A stretch of 64,000 nt of DNA from Chitinophaga solisilvae (GCF_009928525.1 NZ_JAABOK010000007.1:1-64000), one strand, 5' to 3'. Positions 35,801 to 44,186 are shown, counted from the first letter of the stretch. Made by a program: numbers and translations. Notes: generated by a model from the sequence alone, not told the origin.

Positions 35801-36290
35801 CAGCCGGGTTGTTATCCTGCTGTATCCGCAGGCCATCATCGCCGGTACTGATAAAATACCAGGCCGTGTCGCTGTATAGGTTATGCTGATGCATAAAACC
35901 ACCCTGTACTGCGTTATATAGCCAGCGATGGGTACCGGGAGCGTAGAAAAGGATATAGTCGTTACCGTTAATAAAGCCATCGTTACCGTCTTCTATGTGC
36001 AGGGCTACTTCCGGCAGGTCATCGTAACGGGGCTGTCCGCAGCTTTCGGGCAGCATGGCGCCGCCGGAACCGAACAACCGGAGGGCTGCTGAGGGCAGGT
36101 TGCCGGTTATTCCCATACTGTTCAGCAGAGGAATGTCTATCTTATAGATACCCGGAGCGGTAACAGCCAGTTTATGCCAGCTGCCGCGGGCAAGGATGCT
36201 GTGTTGACTGTATGTACGCTGTCCTGTAACGATGGTATATCCGGATAAAAAAATAACCATGGTCACCAGGAAAATATACCTGGGTTTCAT
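32895..36290 (-). CDS. porU: Type IX secretion sortase PorU
   Basis: A 1131-residue cell-surface cysteine protease of the gingipain (C25) family that removes cargo C-terminal domains and attaches cargo to the surface. After a signal peptide (ending TIVTG), a beta-rich region occupies about 25-380. The C25 domain carries catalytic H641 (NGHGS) and C675 (ATCDF). The last ~90 residues (NYPNPVSHSTRFTF, GRLVKTMH, PAGIYIYRL) are a T9SS C-terminal domain of type A. PorU keeps its own C-terminal domain in known systems. The gene is upstream of porV and divergent from gldJ. The 216-bp divergent gap has no hairpin of the 3'-end family. Confidence 0.95.
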   Translation of the reverse strand: MKPRYIFLVTMVIFLSGYTIVTGQRTYSQHSILARGSWHKLAVTAPGIYKIDIPLLNSMGITGNLPSAALRLFGSGGAMLPESCGQPRYDDLPEVALHIEDGNDGFINGNDYILFYAPGTHRWLYNAVQGGFMHQHNLYSDTAWYFISTGDDGLRIQQDNNPAAGAVTVRDFDYRVFYERDSINFLQSGKQWWGQEFGKVSGNSRTYDFQLPAAPAGPVTVSIRAAARGAAGSNFRVSLNNTAATEIYLLPVGGSVFESIATAAAGSGQAVVNQAAVQAGVTFLPGDLNAKGWLDYLEITARCPLQLPASGALSFRRPVTVGQGESVRYVLHHATAETQVWDVTDPLRPVAVRGLLAGDSLAFSRSGDRLREFIAFGSSDMRKPLPAGAVPNQDLHGAAKGEMIIVTAPAFISQAQRIAAWHRARGMADVVVATTSEIYNEFASGSPDPAAIRDYVKMFYDRGVAPRYLLLFGAASYDYRQRINNNTSLVPAWQSEASLDAIRSHMSDDFFGFLDDAEDISRTDITNLLDISIGRLPARNITEATLAADKIIRYHQPGGFGEWRNRVTLLADDEDDNLHFDDAEIMSSTLIKSNHLPNISKIYIDAYPQEATPQGSRSPEVNRALATTINKGTLVLNYNGHGSSSRLAEETVMDEKSIDSWQHENKLPLLITATCDFAPFDNPAVQSLGHQLLMQRSSGAIALMTTTRAVFANANRVMNSNYLQALFTPLPDGTMPPLGTAAMQAKNLTYLTSGDVINNRKFQLLGDPALTLAFPHYRVVTDSINGRAVTTGTDTLRALQHCTIKGHIADPLGNPVQDFNGALTTTVFDKPATRRTRGNDPRSRAADYQLQQQVLFKGTQTVQDGQFIINFTVPADLQQGNGMAKVSYYAAGAQEDAGGYYDRLTTGDKAGAVPEDKKGPDIKLWLDSRAFVNGDITGPSPVLLVELADSSGISISGNNPAHNLVAILDSLEYFTLNDYFEASLNEYRKGEIRFPLTGLPAGEHRITVKAWDTHNNGATSTLSFKVAEPGTLAIEEVTNYPNPVSHSTRFTFLHNQQGQELQIALQIFTTDGRLVKTMHNTIISGNSRFDGIPWDGRSESGARLPAGIYIYRLIIGSSGKTRAMGGKMVLL

Positions 36291-36506
36291 TATCTTGAAA
36301 GCTGGCTACTGAAAGATAGGTCAAGGTAAAGAAAATATAACATAAATAATTTAAATATATCTGTATATATTCGCTACAGTATTACTATCTGATGTGAAGG
36401 GAGTATTGACTTATAAGCACAAATTACAAATTAATTTTTTTCGCCATAAAATAAAAAAGATTACATTTGCGTTTACTGTAAATATAATCGACTAAAGCTG
36501 TATCGC

Positions 36507-38057
36507 ATGCGTAGATTAACCTCTTTATCATTGCTCGTAGGTACCGGCGTAATGCTATCCATGACGGCCTGTCACAAAGACGGCGGAGGACTATTCGGCA
36601 AAAAGAAAGAAGTATCGTCTGCTACCGGCTGGAACTATAACGACCAGAAAATGGGTGGTTTCAGTGTAGCAAAGAACAGAAACCAGCAAACTGGTCCCGG
36701 CCTCGTATTTGTACAAGGTGGTACTTTTGCCATGGGAGCCACCGAGCAGGATGTAATGGGCGACTGGAACAATATTCCGCGTCGTATTACAGTTTCCTCT
36801 TTCTACATTGATGAATCCGAAGTAGCAAACGTTCATTACCGCGAATATCTCTTCTGGCTGGCCCGCGTTTACGGCGAGTCATTCCCGGATGTATACCGCA
36901 ACGCTTTACCGGATACCCTGGTATGGCGCAGTGAGCTGGCATATAATGAGCCGCTGGTAGAATATTACTTCCGCCACCCGGCCTATAACGACTATCCGGT
37001 GGTAGGTGTTAGCTGGAAACAGGCCACAGACTACTGTAAATGGCGTTCCAACCGTGTAAACGAAAAAATGCTGATGGACAAGGGTCTGCTCTCCAAAGCA
37101 GATATTACCAATCAGTCAGACGATAATACTTTCGATACCAAAGCCTACAGCGCCGGTTTATATGAAGGTACTCCGGGTAAAATGTCCAAAACTACCAAGG
37201 ATCAGTTCAAAAACCCTGATGGTACTCCACGCACCGCTCAGTTTGAGGACGGCGTGATGTTACCCAGCTACCGCCTCCCGACAGAAGCTGAATGGGAATA
37301 TGCTGCACTCGGCTACATCGGTCAGAACCCTGGTCCTTCCAAAAAAGAAGGTAAACACGGGGAAGAGCTCATCATGAACAAACAGGTATACTCCTGGGGC
37401 ACCAACACCAGCGGCCTGCGCGATATCCGCCGCGGTACCATGCAGGGTCAGTTCCTGGCCAACTTCAAACGTGGTTCCGGTGATAACATGGGTGTGGCCG
37501 GCGGTTTGAACGACCGTGCTTCCATCCCTGGCCCTACCCGCTCCTTCTATCCTAACACCTTCGGTATCTACAATATGTCAGGTAACGTTGCAGAATGGGT
37601 ACTGGATGTGTACAGACCACTCAACCCGATCGACGGGGAAGACTTCAACTACTTCCGTGGTAATAAATTCCAGACTGTTTACCAGAACGAAAACAAAGAG
37701 TTCGAAAAAGACAGCCTGGGTCACCTGAAAATGCGTGATGTAACCGACGAGGAAAGCGCTAACCGCCTCAACTACCAGAAAGGCGATGTAATCAACTACC
37801 TCGATGGCGACTCCCTCTCCCAGGTGGAATATGGTTACGGTTTCACCTCCCTGATCAACGATAAAACACACGTGATCAAAGGTGGTAGCTGGAATGACCG
37901 CGCCTACTGGCTTTCACCCGGCACCCGCCGCTACATGCAGGAAGACATGGCCACTAACACCGTTGGCTTCCGCTGCGCCATGGACCGCGTAGGTAGCCCT
38001 GAAGGTAACAAGTTCAAAACCGGTAACCTCTTCAGAAAACAAAGACAAAAACGATAG
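36507..38057 (+). CDS. gldJ: Gliding motility lipoprotein GldJ
   Basis: A 516-residue lipoprotein with lipobox MTAC near residue 23 and a formylglycine-generating-enzyme-like (SUMF1) domain (GGTFAMGATEQDV, RLPTEAEWEYAALG, NVAEWVLDVYRP, GGSWNDRAYWL, GFRCAMD). GldJ is needed for gliding and type IX secretion and stabilises GldK. I call it GldJ rather than GldK because it sits divergent to porU, as in F. johnsoniae, while gldK is normally in gldKLMN. A TACATTTG box lies at 36462-36469. The octamer array and hairpin H9 follow the stop at once. Confidence 0.92.
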   Translation: MRRLTSLSLLVGTGVMLSMTACHKDGGGLFGKKKEVSSATGWNYNDQKMGGFSVAKNRNQQTGPGLVFVQGGTFAMGATEQDVMGDWNNIPRRITVSSFYIDESEVANVHYREYLFWLARVYGESFPDVYRNALPDTLVWRSELAYNEPLVEYYFRHPAYNDYPVVGVSWKQATDYCKWRSNRVNEKMLMDKGLLSKADITNQSDDNTFDTKAYSAGLYEGTPGKMSKTTKDQFKNPDGTPRTAQFEDGVMLPSYRLPTEAEWEYAALGYIGQNPGPSKKEGKHGEELIMNKQVYSWGTNTSGLRDIRRGTMQGQFLANFKRGSGDNMGVAGGLNDRASIPGPTRSFYPNTFGIYNMSGNVAEWVLDVYRPLNPIDGEDFNYFRGNKFQTVYQNENKEFEKDSLGHLKMRDVTDEESANRLNYQKGDVINYLDGDSLSQVEYGYGFTSLINDKTHVIKGGSWNDRAYWLSPGTRRYMQEDMATNTVGFRCAMDRVGSPEGNKFKTGNLFRKQRQKR

Positions 38058-38060
38058 TCA

Positions 38061-38193
38061 TTTGATTATTTGATTATTTGATTATTTGATTATTTGATTA
38101 TTTGATTATTTGATTATTTGATTATTTGATTATTTGATTATTTGATTATTTGATTATTTGATTATTTGATTATTTGATTATTTGATTATTTGA
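38061..38193. repeat. Octamer tandem array (TTTGATTA), about 16 copies
   Basis: From 38061 the unit TTTGATTA is repeated perfectly 16 times to 38188, then breaks at TTTGAGATTTT. The last two copies are also the outer left arm of hairpin H9; the right arm has about two copies. Such a perfect array is likely variable in length between strains. It lies between the gldJ stop codon and the terminator core. Confidence 0.95.
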
Positions 38194-38280
38194 GATTTTA
38201 TATTCAATAAAAAAGCCCGCTGAACAGTTCAGCGGGCTTTTTTATTGAATATAAAATCTCAAATAATCAAATAATCAAAT
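38172..38280. terminator. Hairpin H9: bidirectional terminator extended by octamer arms
   Basis: 38172-38225 is the exact reverse complement of 38227-38280 around a single central base, a 54-bp arm. The core AAAAAAGCCCGCTGAAC with its complement and a TTTTTT run is a classic bidirectional terminator. ATATAAAATCTCAAATAATC-type words extend it. The right end abuts the bcp stop codon at 38282. It serves both gldJ and bcp. Confidence 0.92.
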
Positions 38281-38281
38281 G

Positions 38282-38752
38282 CTATTGCTTCTTTTCCCAG
38301 AGTTCAAGGATTTCTTCTGTGTGATTCTTGGTATCCGGCTTACTGATGATGTGATCGATCACGCCATTTTCATTGATCAGGAAAGTAGTGCGGTGGATTC
38401 CATCGTATACTTTGCCCATAAACTTCTTCTCCCCGAAAACACCATACTGATTAACGATCTTATGGTCTTCATCTGCCAGCAAGGTGAATGGCAGATCGTA
38501 TTTCTCAATGAATTTCTGGTGACTTTGTTCGCTGTCGGTGCTTACTCCTACCACTACATAACCTTTCTTCAGTAATACATCATAGTTATCACGCAGGTTG
38601 CAGGCCTGAGCAGTACAGCCAGGGGTCATATCTTTCGGGTAGAAATACAATACCACGCGCTTGCCTTTAAAGTCTGTCAGCGAAACGGTTTTGCCATGCT
38701 GATCCTTGCCTTTAAAAACCGGGGCTTTATCTCCTTCTTGTAAGTTTGTCAT
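38282..38752 (-). CDS. bcp: Thioredoxin-dependent thiol peroxidase Bcp (PrxQ)
   Basis: A 156-residue peroxiredoxin reducing peroxides with electrons from thioredoxin. The peroxidatic cysteine is in DMTPGCTAQACNLRD, with a second cysteine five residues later as resolving residue, the PrxQ/Bcp pattern. The beginning GDKAPVFKGKDQHGKTVSLTDFKGKRVVLYFYPK is characteristic. It is convergent with gldJ, with H9 in between. The upstream M23 gene ends 39 bp before its start on the same strand, so they may be co-transcribed. Confidence 0.95.
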   Translation of the reverse strand: MTNLQEGDKAPVFKGKDQHGKTVSLTDFKGKRVVLYFYPKDMTPGCTAQACNLRDNYDVLLKKGYVVVGVSTDSEQSHQKFIEKYDLPFTLLADEDHKIVNQYGVFGEKKFMGKVYDGIHRTTFLINENGVIDHIISKPDTKNHTEEILELWEKKQ

Positions 38753-38791
38753 AGTAATTATATTTTTTTAAAACAATGATTGTCAGGATAT

Positions 38792-40486
38792 CTATCTTTT
38801 AAAAGAAAGACGGTATACGCCTTCATTACCTGCTATATCTGTGACCTTCATTACCAGCACATGATTGCCGGGAGCGCAACGGTCATCAAAAGAATAGGTA
38901 AGCGTATTCCCCTTACGGGAGAAGAGCAGCCATTTACCATCCAGCTCAGCGCGGTAATTTTTAATACCGCTGGCGTCGCTCATCACGAAAGACAGCTTTG
39001 CGGCCTTAGCGAGGTTAGCGCCAGGCTTTACCGCCACCGGCGTAACTCTTGGAGCAATGGTATCTATCTCCAGGTGAAAATTACCGAACTCGCGGAACCG
39101 TCCTTTATACCAGCCGTTTTCCAGGGTAGTAGCTGATGTATTCTCACTGCCGAGCGCCTCCCGCACCATCACAATTTTTGATTGCAGGTATTCCGGCACC
39201 GGGCGGTTTGCTTTCAGGCGCACATCGAAGAAGTCGTGCACCGGCACCAGGGCGGAATGCAGGCGGTAAATATTTGAAACAGACTTCGGAGCTGTGGTGG
39301 GGACTTCCAGGTAGTTGAAGCAGATATGATCGTATAGTGCTCTTTCATCCAGGAAAAATTCCACCTGGTTGTTTTCAAAGATGTTGCGGGAATCCGGGTA
39401 CATGGTATTGGCGCAGGTCTTCTCTCCTTCTTCCGTTTCGTTGTACTGAACATTCAGTTTCACGGTGGAAGTATTGCCATACGCGTCTTTCACCAGCATC
39501 TGCAGTTCATGTACTGCGCCGTCCTGCAGGTTAATGGTACCATCTCCTTTCAGGTCGCGGTAAATATCCAGTTCATTACCTGGCAGAGAAAACAGCAGCT
39601 GCATGTACGGGCCTCCGCCCTTTTTCAGCTTGTAATCCACATGTGCATTGATATAGCGGGTTTCATCGTACCCGATGTTATCCAGCTGAAAGTCTATATC
39701 CGGCGCACCGTTATGCAGCAGGGTCACCTCATAGATACCATAGGTATTGGGGGCATTGTTCATGCGGTCAATAGCATTCAGCGCCAGCCCTATTTTATCT
39801 GACTTTACTTTAATCAACGGCTGGGTAGTCACATAGGTAGTGCCTACCTTTTTCACCGGCAACATCAGCGGCTGCTGCTCATACAGGCTTTTCTTCATAT
39901 CGTAAACGGCTATACGATATACATCCGGCGCGCGGGAGTCAGCAATATCGAATCCGAACAGCAGCGGATTCAGCGGTTTTTCGGTCTGTGTATTTCTTAT
40001 TTCAAAATGCAGGTGCGGGCCGGCAGATCCGCCGGTATTACCGCTCCACGCCACAAAATCGCCCTTACGTACGGGGAACCTGCCTTCCGGTATGGTCAGG
40101 TCGCTGGCCCAGCTCTCTGCTGCATACTGCTGCTGCTTTACATAAGCCTGCAATGCGGGGAAGAAGCTGTTCAGATGCGCATATACGGTCGTATAACCAT
40201 TAGGGTGAGTGATATATAACACATTTCCAAAACCTGTATGCGATACACCAATACGGCTCACATATCCATCTGCCGCCGCATGTACCGCCAGATTCTCCCG
40301 CTGCTGTGTTTTCATATCCATGCCGGAATGAAAGTGATTCGGACGCAGCTCCCCGAAATTACCCGCCAGTTCTATCGGAACATTCAACGGATTCCTGAAA
40401 AAGCCCTGCGGATAATGCTTCTCAGGAATCGTTTGCGCCTGTATCAGGTGGGGTAGTAAGCAAAATAAACCAATGACTCTTTTCAT
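38792..40486 (-). CDS. Exported M23 metallopeptidase
   Basis: A 564-residue protein: signal peptide (ending LIQAQ), an N-terminal LytM/M23 domain (about 25-175), and a long beta-rich C-terminal part. Metal and catalytic residues appear intact, in NHFHSGMDMKTQ and AGPHLHFEIRNT. It is therefore a likely active zinc endopeptidase of peptidoglycan, unlike the two EnvC-like proteins at 24.6-27.7 kb. The domain order is unusual in that the peptidase comes first and a large C-terminal region with Ig-like features (DGTINLQDGAVHELQMLVKDAYGN, VMKVTDIAGNEGVYRLSFKR) follows. Hairpin H10 lies upstream. Confidence 0.9.
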   Translation of the reverse strand: MKRVIGLFCLLPHLIQAQTIPEKHYPQGFFRNPLNVPIELAGNFGELRPNHFHSGMDMKTQQRENLAVHAAADGYVSRIGVSHTGFGNVLYITHPNGYTTVYAHLNSFFPALQAYVKQQQYAAESWASDLTIPEGRFPVRKGDFVAWSGNTGGSAGPHLHFEIRNTQTEKPLNPLLFGFDIADSRAPDVYRIAVYDMKKSLYEQQPLMLPVKKVGTTYVTTQPLIKVKSDKIGLALNAIDRMNNAPNTYGIYEVTLLHNGAPDIDFQLDNIGYDETRYINAHVDYKLKKGGGPYMQLLFSLPGNELDIYRDLKGDGTINLQDGAVHELQMLVKDAYGNTSTVKLNVQYNETEEGEKTCANTMYPDSRNIFENNQVEFFLDERALYDHICFNYLEVPTTAPKSVSNIYRLHSALVPVHDFFDVRLKANRPVPEYLQSKIVMVREALGSENTSATTLENGWYKGRFREFGNFHLEIDTIAPRVTPVAVKPGANLAKAAKLSFVMSDASGIKNYRAELDGKWLLFSRKGNTLTYSFDDRCAPGNHVLVMKVTDIAGNEGVYRLSFKR

Positions 40487-40526
40487 AATATTGCAAATAT
40501 AGGGATTGGAGAGGCGTTATGAGAAA

Positions 40527-40683
40527 ATTACGAATTGCGAATTACGAATTACGAATGAGGTGCGAAGATAGTAGCGAAGATAGTAGCGAAGATGACAGAA
40601 GATAAAAGCGAAGAACCCATTGGTTTCATCACCAATGGGTTCTTCGCTTTTATCTTCTCGCTACAATTCGTAATTCGTAATTC
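40527..40683. repeat. Intergenic hairpin H10 with asymmetrically expanded left arm
   Basis: The inner 28 bp (40597-40624) pair exactly with 40631-40658 around a 6-nt loop. Outer GAATTAC words also pair. In between, the left arm holds three GCGAAGATAGTA-like copies (40562-40593) that have only one partner, CGCTAC, on the right. It lies between the co-directional ABC ATPase and M23 genes. Confidence 0.88.
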
Positions 40684-40687
40684 CCCG

Positions 40688-41497
40688 TTATAACTTGTTC
40701 TTAATCTCCGTAATTAACTGCTGAAACGATGATTCCTCCCTTATATTGGGTTGCCACGCCAGCCCCATCTTACAAAGATCATATTCCTGTACAATAGTGG
40801 CTCCTTCCTTGCCTTCTTCAGGGGCGAGCAGCCAGATGGTATCAGAGATGGCGGTAGCATTCTCTATATCGTGGCTGACAATAATGAGGGTATTGGTTTC
40901 GTGTAAAGTAGAAACTTTCAGCAGTAGCTGGATGACTTTATCAATCATCAGTATGTCCAGGCCGGAGAAGGGCTCATCCAGGAGGATGAATTTATTGCCG
41001 GTCAGCACCTGTTGGATGATGCTTACGCGCTGACGCTGGCCGCCACTGATCTGGGCCGGATATTTCTTCAGGTGCTCGGTCAGCTGGAAAGTGCCGGCAT
41101 AGTCTTCGATGACAGCCTTTTTTTCGCTTTCTGTCAGCTTTACAGCGGCATTATCCAGACCAATCTTCAGGTTCTGGTAGATGGTGCGGTGATTGAACAG
41201 GATGTAATTCTGCGGCACAATACCCACTTCACCGGCTTTTACCGGGTGCTGGTCCATGTCTATTTTCACTACGCCGGCGGTCGGCTTCATCAGGCCGGAT
41301 AATATCCTGAAGAGCTGTGTTTTGCCGATACCGCTTCTGCCGATCAGCGAAACAACCTGTCCCTGCTGCATATCAGGGCGGTGAATATCATGCACGCAGA
41401 AATTGATATCGCGCAGAATCGTTTTCTCTCCATATTGCAATCCTACGTGTTCCGCTGTAATCAGTGGCGCACTTTTCGTATATACGTTAGCGTTCAT
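40688..41497 (-). CDS. ABC transporter ATPase, nitrate/sulfonate/taurine type
   Basis: A 269-residue ATPase with Walker A GRSGIGKT (residues 53-60), signature SGGQRQRVSI, Walker B KFILLDEPFSG and H-loop VSHDIENA. It is closest in pattern to the SsuB/TauB importer ATPases. Its start overlaps the permease stop by one base, so the two are coupled. It is the last gene of a five-gene unit. The C-terminus (EEGKEGATIVQEYDLCKMGLAW) is longer than usual. The imported solute is unknown; no enzyme for a nitrogen or sulfur compound lies nearby. Confidence 0.92.
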   Translation of the reverse strand: MNANVYTKSAPLITAEHVGLQYGEKTILRDINFCVHDIHRPDMQQGQVVSLIGRSGIGKTQLFRILSGLMKPTAGVVKIDMDQHPVKAGEVGIVPQNYILFNHRTIYQNLKIGLDNAAVKLTESEKKAVIEDYAGTFQLTEHLKKYPAQISGGQRQRVSIIQQVLTGNKFILLDEPFSGLDILMIDKVIQLLLKVSTLHETNTLIIVSHDIENATAISDTIWLLAPEEGKEGATIVQEYDLCKMGLAWQPNIREESSFQQLITEIKNKL

Positions 41498-42333
41498 CAG
41501 CTGCGGGTTTGAAGTTTAGTGTAAGGGAAAAGCCATTCGCGGAACTTGCCGAGGATATAGTCGAAGAAGATACCCAGCAGGAAGATGATCACGAGGGTGC
41601 CGAATACAATATCCAGCTGTACATATTTGTTGGCTTTAATCAGCATAACGCCGAGGCCTCCTTCGCTCATGCTCAGCCCTTCCACGAAGGTGATCATCAT
41701 CCAGGCAATGGCAAAATTCTGGCGCATTACCTCGAACACCTGGTCCAGGCGGCCGATGATCACCACTTCCCATAAGGTTTTCCAGCTGTTCATACGCAGC
41801 GTGGTGCAGAGATCGAATTCCTGCTTGTTGATGCTGTCGATAACAGACAGCAGCGAGGTTACGAAGAAAGGAACGATACCAAAAATGAGCAGGCTGATTT
41901 TCAGGTCATGACCGTCTTTTGTCCACAGGGTGAACAGGAAGGTTAAGCCTGTCAGTGTCAGGTAGCGGCATTTAACTACAAAACGCGCGATGGGATTGAA
42001 AAACGGAACGATAGACAGATAGCTGATGATAAGGGCGATGACGATAGAGGCAAACATCCCTTTGATGGTCAGTACTACGCTGCTGAAAAAGTTATCGATA
42101 AAACCCGGATCCTGTACAATTTTAGCCAGTGCCTGCAGCACTTTAGAAGGAGTAGGTATCAGGCCTCCCCCGCTCAGCTGCCAGGCAGCTACCGCAATCA
42201 CTACTTCTATGATAATCAGCGTCAGCATGGCTTTCCGGCTGAGTATCCGTAGTGGTTCAAAGAAAGATTTAATCACAGTAATAACAATAAAAGTTGATAA
42301 AAGCAGAAGGCAGCAGGCATAAGCTGTATTCAC
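41497..42333 (-). CDS. ABC transporter permease, nitrate/sulfonate/taurine type
   Basis: A 278-residue inner-membrane protein with about six to seven helices and a BPD-type coupling loop (SWKTLWEVVIIGRLDQVFEVMRQNFAIAWMMITFVEG). The pattern is SsuC/TauC-like. The start at 42333 is a GTG in the loop of an intercistronic hairpin (42306-42362); the first 20 residues form an extra N-terminal helix not seen in SsuC. A start at the internal ATG 42228 (MLTLIIIEVVIAVAAWQL) would fit the family and leave the hairpin untranslated. I keep the longer form with doubt about the start. It lies 44 bp after the OmpA-fused binding protein. Confidence 0.85.
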   Translation of the reverse strand: MNTAYACCLLLLSTFIVITVIKSFFEPLRILSRKAMLTLIIIEVVIAVAAWQLSGGGLIPTPSKVLQALAKIVQDPGFIDNFFSSVVLTIKGMFASIVIALIISYLSIVPFFNPIARFVVKCRYLTLTGLTFLFTLWTKDGHDLKISLLIFGIVPFFVTSLLSVIDSINKQEFDLCTTLRMNSWKTLWEVVIIGRLDQVFEVMRQNFAIAWMMITFVEGLSMSEGGLGVMLIKANKYVQLDIVFGTLVIIFLLGIFFDYILGKFREWLFPYTKLQTRS

Positions 42334-42362
42334 GGGGAAAACGACTTATGCCTGCTGCCTTC
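42306..42362 (-). promoter_or_regulatory. Intercistronic hairpin with the permease GTG in its loop
   Basis: 42306-42323 is the exact reverse complement of 42345-42362, an 18-bp GC-rich stem with a 21-nt loop. On the mRNA it lies 16 nt after the binding-protein stop, and the putative GTG start of the permease is in the loop. It has no T-run. It may protect the upstream message or limit permease translation, a known way to make more binding protein than permease. Confidence 0.75.
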
Positions 42363-42377
42363 AGGAGGAAAATGTTA

Positions 42378-44144
42378 TTAAGAACCCAGCACGATCTGTA
42401 CGCGGCGGTTTTGCGCGCGGCCGTCGTTGGTGTTGTTGTCTGCTACCGGCTTGGTGCTGCCATAACCTTTGGATTCAATACGGCTGACAGGTAAGCCTTT
42501 ACCCATCAGGTAGTTTTTCACGGCTTCTGCACGTTCGTTGGACAGCTTGGTATTGGCGGTTTCATTACCGATATTGTCGGTATGACCGTATACGCCTATC
42601 TTCAGACCTTCTGCTACCACCGCGCTTTTCAGGATTTCGTCCAGTACCGCGTGGGAGTTGGCTTTGATCACAGAGCTACCTGTTTCAAACTGAATCTGGT
42701 AGGATTTGGAAGATACTTCGCTGGTGATGTTCTCTGCGTATTTCTCCTGGATGGCAGTACCTTCCAGCAGTTCCGGGTGGTTAGCCACTACAGAAGCGAG
42801 GAAGGATTTATCCACGATCTGGGTATATACCGGGTAGGTAGACATGATTTCAGGATACATTTTTACGAGGATATCGCCGAAAGTGCTGTATACGATTTTA
42901 TAACGGTCAATCGCATCTTTACCCATACCGAAGGTATTGGCGGCATCGTTGAGGTTGAAGGCCATAGAGCCTCCCAGCGGAACGGTTAAGCCCTGCACAT
43001 CCTTTTCTTCCACGCCGTTGTAGTATTTCAGCCAGTAGGCGCCGTTCTGTTCATTGTATACTTTCGCGGACACGTCGCCGGCAAAGGCTTTGGCATCGCT
43101 GAAGGAGCGCACCTGGTCGCCGGCCTGCGCCAGTGCGATAATCAGGTTTTCGATATCTGTACGGTGATCGTAGGCAAATTTCTTGATAGTGATGGTGATG
43201 TTAGGCATCTGTGAAGCATATTCACGGGTAGATGCGATATTCACCAGGCCACCTTTTTTCTGCGCTACGTTTACGTCGCCGGGAGTCCAGGTGGCTACGC
43301 CGTCTACGCCCACGGTAGTATCTTTACTGGTTTTCTTACCATCAATAATCAGCTTGCGGGTTTCCTTGTAACCGGCAATATATTTGGCGCCGGCATCGAG
43401 GAAGTCGTTGGCAGCTACCAGGTTGATAGCGTTGCGGTCGTAGGTGGTTTCATCCGGGTTTACGCGCAGACCGTTATCACCGGCCCATTTGATGAGGATG
43501 TTGATATCACCGTCGCGCAGTACGCCGGACACGGTTTTACCGATAGCGGTTTTAGGGTCGCGTTTCCATTCTACGGGGCCCATCAGTTTATCTTCACCAT
43601 AGCTTTTACCCATGGTATAGAAGGCAATAGGCTGGTAATCGGGGCCAAGCGGCTCCAGTTCCTTTGCCAGTGCGGCAAAGAAGGCAGGCATACCATCGCC
43701 CATGAAGGAAGCGAATACGCCGGTAGCATTCGGATTGGTTTTATACTCCTGTGCAAATTTCACCATATCGGCGATAGATTTGTTACAGTCGTCCTGGCGT
43801 ACCAGTTCTATCTGCAGTTTGGCTTTATCGATCAGTGAATTTTTGGTGGTTTTAGGGCCGCCATTGGCATACATGAGTGCGAACTGGGAGTTCCAGGCCA
43901 TTACACGCCAGGAAATTTTGGTACCGCTGTTCATGGACACAATGCTTTCCGGCAGGGCGAGTTTAGCAGCATTTCCTTTCAGGGATGCTTCCGGAGCATC
44001 TGGCAATGCCACAGAACCTATAACAGCAGAGGCTTTAGCTTCCTGCGGGCGTTTATCCCACCAAAGAACTTTACCTGCATAAATGGCACCTAACAGCAGT
44101 AGGATGCCTACAACCTTTCCACCAGGTTTAACTTTCACAGCCAT
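42378..44144 (-). CDS. Membrane-anchored ABC substrate-binding protein fused to OmpA domain
   Basis: A 588-residue protein of three parts. Residues about 10-30 (VVGILLLLGAIYAGKVLWW) are one membrane anchor. Residues about 55-460 resemble a NMT1/SsuA-type substrate-binding protein (KISWRVMAWNSQFALMYANG, ATWTPGDVNVAQKKGGLVNIAST). From about 475, an OmpA domain holds the diaminopimelate-binding pair D523 (GHTDNIG) and R538 (LSNERA). The protein would be tied to the inner membrane at one end and to peptidoglycan at the other, with the ligand domain between. Homologues are labelled phosphate/OmpA-family binding proteins, but no phosphate-type sequence is evident. Its partners are the permease and ATPase downstream. 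Confidence 0.88.
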   Translation of the reverse strand: MAVKVKPGGKVVGILLLLGAIYAGKVLWWDKRPQEAKASAVIGSVALPDAPEASLKGNAAKLALPESIVSMNSGTKISWRVMAWNSQFALMYANGGPKTTKNSLIDKAKLQIELVRQDDCNKSIADMVKFAQEYKTNPNATGVFASFMGDGMPAFFAALAKELEPLGPDYQPIAFYTMGKSYGEDKLMGPVEWKRDPKTAIGKTVSGVLRDGDINILIKWAGDNGLRVNPDETTYDRNAINLVAANDFLDAGAKYIAGYKETRKLIIDGKKTSKDTTVGVDGVATWTPGDVNVAQKKGGLVNIASTREYASQMPNITITIKKFAYDHRTDIENLIIALAQAGDQVRSFSDAKAFAGDVSAKVYNEQNGAYWLKYYNGVEEKDVQGLTVPLGGSMAFNLNDAANTFGMGKDAIDRYKIVYSTFGDILVKMYPEIMSTYPVYTQIVDKSFLASVVANHPELLEGTAIQEKYAENITSEVSSKSYQIQFETGSSVIKANSHAVLDEILKSAVVAEGLKIGVYGHTDNIGNETANTKLSNERAEAVKNYLMGKGLPVSRIESKGYGSTKPVADNNTNDGRAQNRRVQIVLGS

Positions 44145-44186
44145 AGTAGTAATATTTTACTTTTATTTTTTAAGATTTTTCAGGTT

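Noticed and set aside
38061..38193. CRISPR array
   Set aside because: The octamer repeats are directly adjacent with no spacers, and there are no cas genes in the window.
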